Source of the DNA: Halobacterium sp. KA-4
GTDB lineage: Archaea; Halobacteriota; Halobacteria; Halobacteriales; Halobacteriaceae
DNA: 64,000 bases
Reading direction: 5' to 3'
Assembly (NCBI RefSeq): GCF_021028995.1
Contig: NZ_JAJJZG010000016.1
Span: 1 to 64,000 of the forward strand
Shown here: positions 60,131-64,000 of the stretch, piece by piece
How the letters are laid out: every line of letters begins with the position of its first letter
Position numbering within the stretch: the first letter of the stretch is position 1
Made by a program: the position numbers and the translations under genes
The notes under the pieces: model-generated
The model's database searches: none
What the model was told of the DNA's origin: nothing
The model's input: only the letters and a program-made list of their open reading frames with translations

Positions 60131-61348
60131 GTGGCGGACGACTACCTGAGACGCACCGCAATCACCCGCCCCATCCTCACCGACGAGCAACAGCAACTAC
60201 TCGACACCACCATCAACGAGTGGCAAACTGCCTGCAACATCAGCAGCCAGATCGGATGGGAACACGGTGAAACGCGGAAGACCTACCTCCAAGACCTCGC
60301 CTACGACACAGTGTTGGAGGAAACACGTCTCGGGAGTCAACACGCAATCCTCGCCGCCCACCAAGCCGCAGCCGCGCTCTCCGGCGTCGACGAACTCGAA
60401 GACTTAGACGAGGAGTACAAGACCTCGCGTCCGGAGTTCACCGCCGAGACGGTGAAATACGACACGCGGACGATGACGCTGTTCGACGACGAGACAGTCT
60501 CACTCGCAACGGTCGATGACCGGATTCGGTGCGATCTCGCGTTGCCGGATGAGGAAGACGGCTACCAATACCAGTACCTCGAAGACGAGGACTGGGAGGT
60601 CACCGAATCCACGCTTTCTCGGCGTGCTGGCGACTACTACCTCCACCTTGGCTTTCGCAAACCGAAGCCCGAGAAACAGGTCGAACAACAGGGCGACGAC
60701 GAGGACAGGACAGTTCTCGGCGTCGACCTCGGCATCGTCAACATCGCTACCACCAGTACAGCATACTTCGCGTCCGGTCGGGAACTCAGGCACCGGCATC
60801 GGGAGTTCGAGCGGATACGTGGCAACCTTCAGCAGACTGATACACAATCCGCTCATCGGACGATTCAGCAGATGAGCGGCAGGGAATCGCGGTACGTTCG
60901 AAATGTCCTCCACCGCGTGGCCAACGACATCATCGAAGAAGCACTCACTCACGACTGCGAGTACATCGCCTTTGAGAATCTGCGCCATATTCGAGAGCGT
61001 GCGCCGCCAGTCAAAGAGTTCCACCAGTGGGCGCACCGCCAGATCGTTGATCTCGTGGAGTACAAGGCTGACGCGGAAGGCATCTGTGTAGAGTTCGTTA
61101 ATCCGGAGAACACGAGTCGACGGTGTCCGGAGTGTGGCCACACGAGCGAAGGCAATCGCGTCAAGCAGGCGGAGTTTGAGTGTGAGCAGTGTAGTGCAAC
61201 GGCAAATGCGGACTATATTGGAGCGAAAAACGTTGGATGGCGGTACGTCCGTCGTGGCCTCCAGTCGTCGCGGCGGACGGGCGACAGTCAACTCGCCCTG
61301 AAGTCAGGAATGGTGACGCCGAAGCGGGGATTCGTCCCGTCCCCCTAA
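60131..61348 (+). CDS. tnpB: TnpB RNA-guided nuclease (element E)
   Basis: 405 residues from the GTG at 60131. An ATG at 60056 is in frame but lies in the left end. Asp199 (LGVDLGIVNIA), Glu282 (IAFENLRHI) and Asp361 (NADYIGAKN); Cys332/335 and Cys351/354. The third motif is DYIGAKN rather than DYNAAKN, a variation in the flanking residue, not in the catalytic Asp. Most divergent of the five A/D/E/F-type copies by N-terminal sequence. Confidence 0.86.
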   Translation: MADDYLRRTAITRPILTDEQQQLLDTTINEWQTACNISSQIGWEHGETRKTYLQDLAYDTVLEETRLGSQHAILAAHQAAAALSGVDELEDLDEEYKTSRPEFTAETVKYDTRTMTLFDDETVSLATVDDRIRCDLALPDEEDGYQYQYLEDEDWEVTESTLSRRAGDYYLHLGFRKPKPEKQVEQQGDDEDRTVLGVDLGIVNIATTSTAYFASGRELRHRHREFERIRGNLQQTDTQSAHRTIQQMSGRESRYVRNVLHRVANDIIEEALTHDCEYIAFENLRHIRERAPPVKEFHQWAHRQIVDLVEYKADAEGICVEFVNPENTSRRCPECGHTSEGNRVKQAEFECEQCSATANADYIGAKNVGWRYVRRGLQSSRRTGDSQLALKSGMVTPKRGFVPSP

Positions 61349-61408
61349 CCGGGGGTAGAGGCCGAGTTCACTGACAAGCCCCGCGCCACCGTGCACGGGG
61401 CAGTTGAC
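61270..61408 (+). ncRNA. Predicted omega-RNA (element E)
   Basis: tnpB 3' tip plus right end, with stem-forming CCCCGCGCC / GGGGC around CACCGTGCACGG. Ends at GTTGAC. 5' end estimated. Confidence 0.4.
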
Positions 61409-61640
61409 ACCGCTCGAAGCATATGCGCTCGGTCCCGGCCGTGTTTTTTCTGCGCCCGCGGAGCGGTGGAGGCGCACTCGCGCCTTCACCGAATCAATAC
61501 CTGGGAGTCATAGCGGTAACAGCGCGGAAACCCATCCGTTTACGGGTGGGAGGAAGCGCGTTCGCTCCGTGCAACAACCCACCGACAATGGCAGGGTCGA
61601 CTCCCTAATGCTTTTCAACCATCAAACACCCATATGAAGT

Positions 61641-62870
<1,230 letters not shown>

Positions 62871-62907
62871 AAGCCCACGGCTTTAGCCGTGGGTTCGCTT
62901 ACTCGCT

Positions 62908-63168
62908 CTAGTCGGGTGTATCGCCAAGATGCTCGGTTGCTTCTGACGACGTTCCGTCCATTTCCTCGGCCAGCTGGCGGGATCGATTGGCGTGCTTCTG
63001 GTATCCTTCCGCTAGCCGTTCCTTGTCTGTCGGCGGCTTGATGAGGATCTCGTTGTTCGCTTCCATGAACTCGATTTCGTCGCCGCCCTCGATGCCGCGC
63101 CGGTCGCGGAGGTCTTTGGGGATGGTGACCTGCCCACGGTCGCCAACTTTGCGTTTGAACTCGGGCAT
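62908..63168 (-). CDS. AbrB/MazE-type antitoxin, orphan
   Basis: 86 residues from the ATG at 63168 (an ATG at 63189 adds seven). PEFKRKVGDRGQVTIPKDLR, GGDEIEFMEANNEILIKPP is an AbrB/SpoVT swapped-hairpin DNA-binding domain. The tail RLAEGYQKHANRSRQLAEEM, SSEATEHLGDTPD resembles the tail of the MazF antitoxin at 54997. No toxin follows; the gene abuts tnpB element F at the place where a toxin would be expected. Confidence 0.75.
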   Translation of the reverse strand: MPEFKRKVGDRGQVTIPKDLRDRRGIEGGDEIEFMEANNEILIKPPTDKERLAEGYQKHANRSRQLAEEMDGTSSEATEHLGDTPD

Positions 63169-63328
63169 ACGAGTCCATACATTTTTCATACTCTTGGAGG
63201 TGGTGGTAGCTATCCGATATCTGATGTGTGGGATAAACCGGCATAGAGTAGGCTCAACTGGTGCCTATGTTGGTACTGTGGCCGTGACGAAGTGCAATTG
63301 ACGTCCACTTTACTACATCAAACAGAGC

Positions 63329-63428
63329 CAGACACCGCTGTGTCTGCAAAGCGCGTCAACGAAACAGGAAGCCCCGCCCGCAAAGAGCGAATCCCGTCAG
63401 CGGCGAGCGAGTAGGGCGGGGTGGTTCA
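63329..63428 (+). ncRNA. Solo guide-RNA-like right end (elements B/C type)
   Basis: CTGTGTCTGCAAAGCGCGTC, AACGAAACAGGAAGCCCCGC ... GAGTAGGGCGGGGTGGTTCAC matches the region after tnpB at 52870-52973 and 35330-35427. No tnpB remains beside it. If transcribed it would be an omega-RNA with a guide from the hicA 3' end, usable only by a TnpB made elsewhere. Confidence 0.5.
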
Positions 63429-63667
63429 CAGAAGGTCGTCGATCCAGTTGCACCACGCTTGGAAGTCGTCCGCGCCACACTGGCTGGCAATATTGCGGAG
63501 TGTATCGCCGCTGATCTCTTTGCCCATCGGAACCGTCACATTTCGAATCTCGTCGGTCTCCGGATGCACGTATCGAAGTTTGAGATGGCTGCCGGCCCGG
63601 TCGACCGGCTGGTACCCATCTCTGCGAGTGCTGCAACGAGTTCCTTGGACGAATACGGAGCCGGCAC
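63426..63667 (-). pseudogene. hicA: Frameshifted hicA toxin
   Basis: From the GTG at 63667 the frame reads VPAPYSSKELVAALAEMG. After a one-base shift near 63612-63617 it continues YQPVDRAGSHLKLRYVHPET, NVTVPMGKEISGDTLRNIAS, to the stop at 63426. The G-S-H-L-K motif holds the catalytic His of HicA mRNA interferases. The joined length (~80) is normal. Either the gene is broken by a one-base deletion or the sequence has an error there. Confidence 0.65.
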
Positions 63668-63669
63668 AC

Positions 63670-63951
63670 CTACTCAGAAAACCACGGCGCATCAGGTTTC
63701 TGGGGCTCGTCTGGGACTGTGTCGGGGTCAAGCCCGAGGTCACGCAGATCAGCATCCGTTACCGGCTCGCCAATCTCGCCCTCATGGAGTGCCACGGCCT
63801 CGTCGAGGTTCGCCAGTGCTTCGGCCCGCGTTGTCCCCTGGCTGGCCACCCCGGCACCCTCATCGATGGCGGACCATGTTCCATCAGCTTCCTCAACGAG
63901 GTGAATTTGTCGCCGCGGTGACTCCCCATTACCAGCATCCGCTTGCGCCAT
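63670..63951 (-). CDS. hicB: HicB-family antitoxin
   Basis: 93 residues from the ATG at 63951 (nine upstream residues rejected). RRQIHLVEEADGTWSAIDEG, AGVASQGTTRAEALANLDEA is the HicB partial RNase-H-like fold; an acidic tail follows (DADLRDLGLDPDTVPDEPQK). The hicA GTG lies two bases after its stop. Intact. Confidence 0.8.
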   Translation of the reverse strand: MAQADAGNGESPRRQIHLVEEADGTWSAIDEGAGVASQGTTRAEALANLDEAVALHEGEIGEPVTDADLRDLGLDPDTVPDEPQKPDAPWFSE

Positions 63952-64000
63952 ACTCCGTCTTAGGCCGGTGAATGACAAAACACTTCGGGGGCAATTGGTA

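Larger units (their letters stand above)
60035..61408 (+). mobile_element. IS1341-type tnpB element E
   Basis: Left end AGGCGGATTCCCCGCCCCAC, CGTGGGCGGGGATGAAGCCG; right end TTCACTGACAAGCCCCGCGC, CACCGTGCACGGGGCAGTTG, ending GTTGAC at 61408. The MITE at 48299-48548 is a deletion derivative of this element type. No tnpA. Confidence 0.65.

Overview
The window is haloarchaeal DNA. The coding sequence is GC-rich with acidic proteomes and N-glycosylation sequons. It has an ArtA-type PGF-CTERM S-layer protein, halolysin-like protease architecture, DUF58/MoxR/transglutaminase genes, many IS1341-type tnpB elements and several haloarchaeal toxin-antitoxin families. No rRNA, tRNA or CRISPR array was seen. 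The density of insertion-sequence relics and toxin-antitoxin modules fits a megaplasmid or a plastic chromosomal region. All assignments rest on reading the sequence; no database search was run.

Region 1 (1-24141) is a cell-surface block, nearly all on the minus strand. It holds an S-layer-like protein (349-3006), four large exported proteins ending in the same dockerin-like module (3845, 5482, 8554, 21697), and a 1.5k-residue N-glycosylated repeat protein with a membrane anchor (16819). One of the dockerin proteins is a subtilisin-family protease that also seems to carry a cohesin-like domain, so a cohesin-dockerin surface network is plausible. An internally deleted IS605 element, a dead tnpB and one complete tnpB element are scattered through it.

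Region 2 (24342-32043) is a tightly packed minus-strand operon: MoxR ATPase, membrane transglutaminase with DUF4129, a small membrane protein, DUF58 and a polytopic membrane protein. The arrangement is common in haloarchaea and suggests chaperone-assisted envelope protein processing.

Region 3 (32125-39873) is mobile-element territory. A PIN-toxin/antitoxin pair has its antitoxin gene split by a ~370-bp tnpB-derived MITE and is bracketed by 86-bp direct repeats. It is followed by a tnpB element, an HNH nuclease and a 3.3-kb gene-poor zone of decayed repeats.

Region 4 (39874-47542) is the most novel part. There are two head-to-head gene pairs. In each, a plus-strand gene encodes a winged-helix protein with a C-terminal hairpin of two membrane helices. 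The minus-strand gene(s) encode proteins of unknown function ending in what looks like the D5-type winged helix of P4-like plasmid/phage primases, without any helicase or primase domain.

Region 5 (47684-63951) is a defence/addiction island: RelE-RHH, two TumE-like/HVO_A0114-like modules (one broken), a third helix-turn-helix plus TumE-like pair, MazF with an RHH antitoxin, an orphan AbrB antitoxin, and HicBA with a frameshifted hicA. It also holds an HNH nuclease and a possible nucleoside-deoxyribosyltransferase/TIR-like effector beside an ArsR-like regulator. Four further tnpB elements and solo guide-RNA-like ends are interleaved. Several modules have short perfect palindromes at their promoters, probably their own operators.
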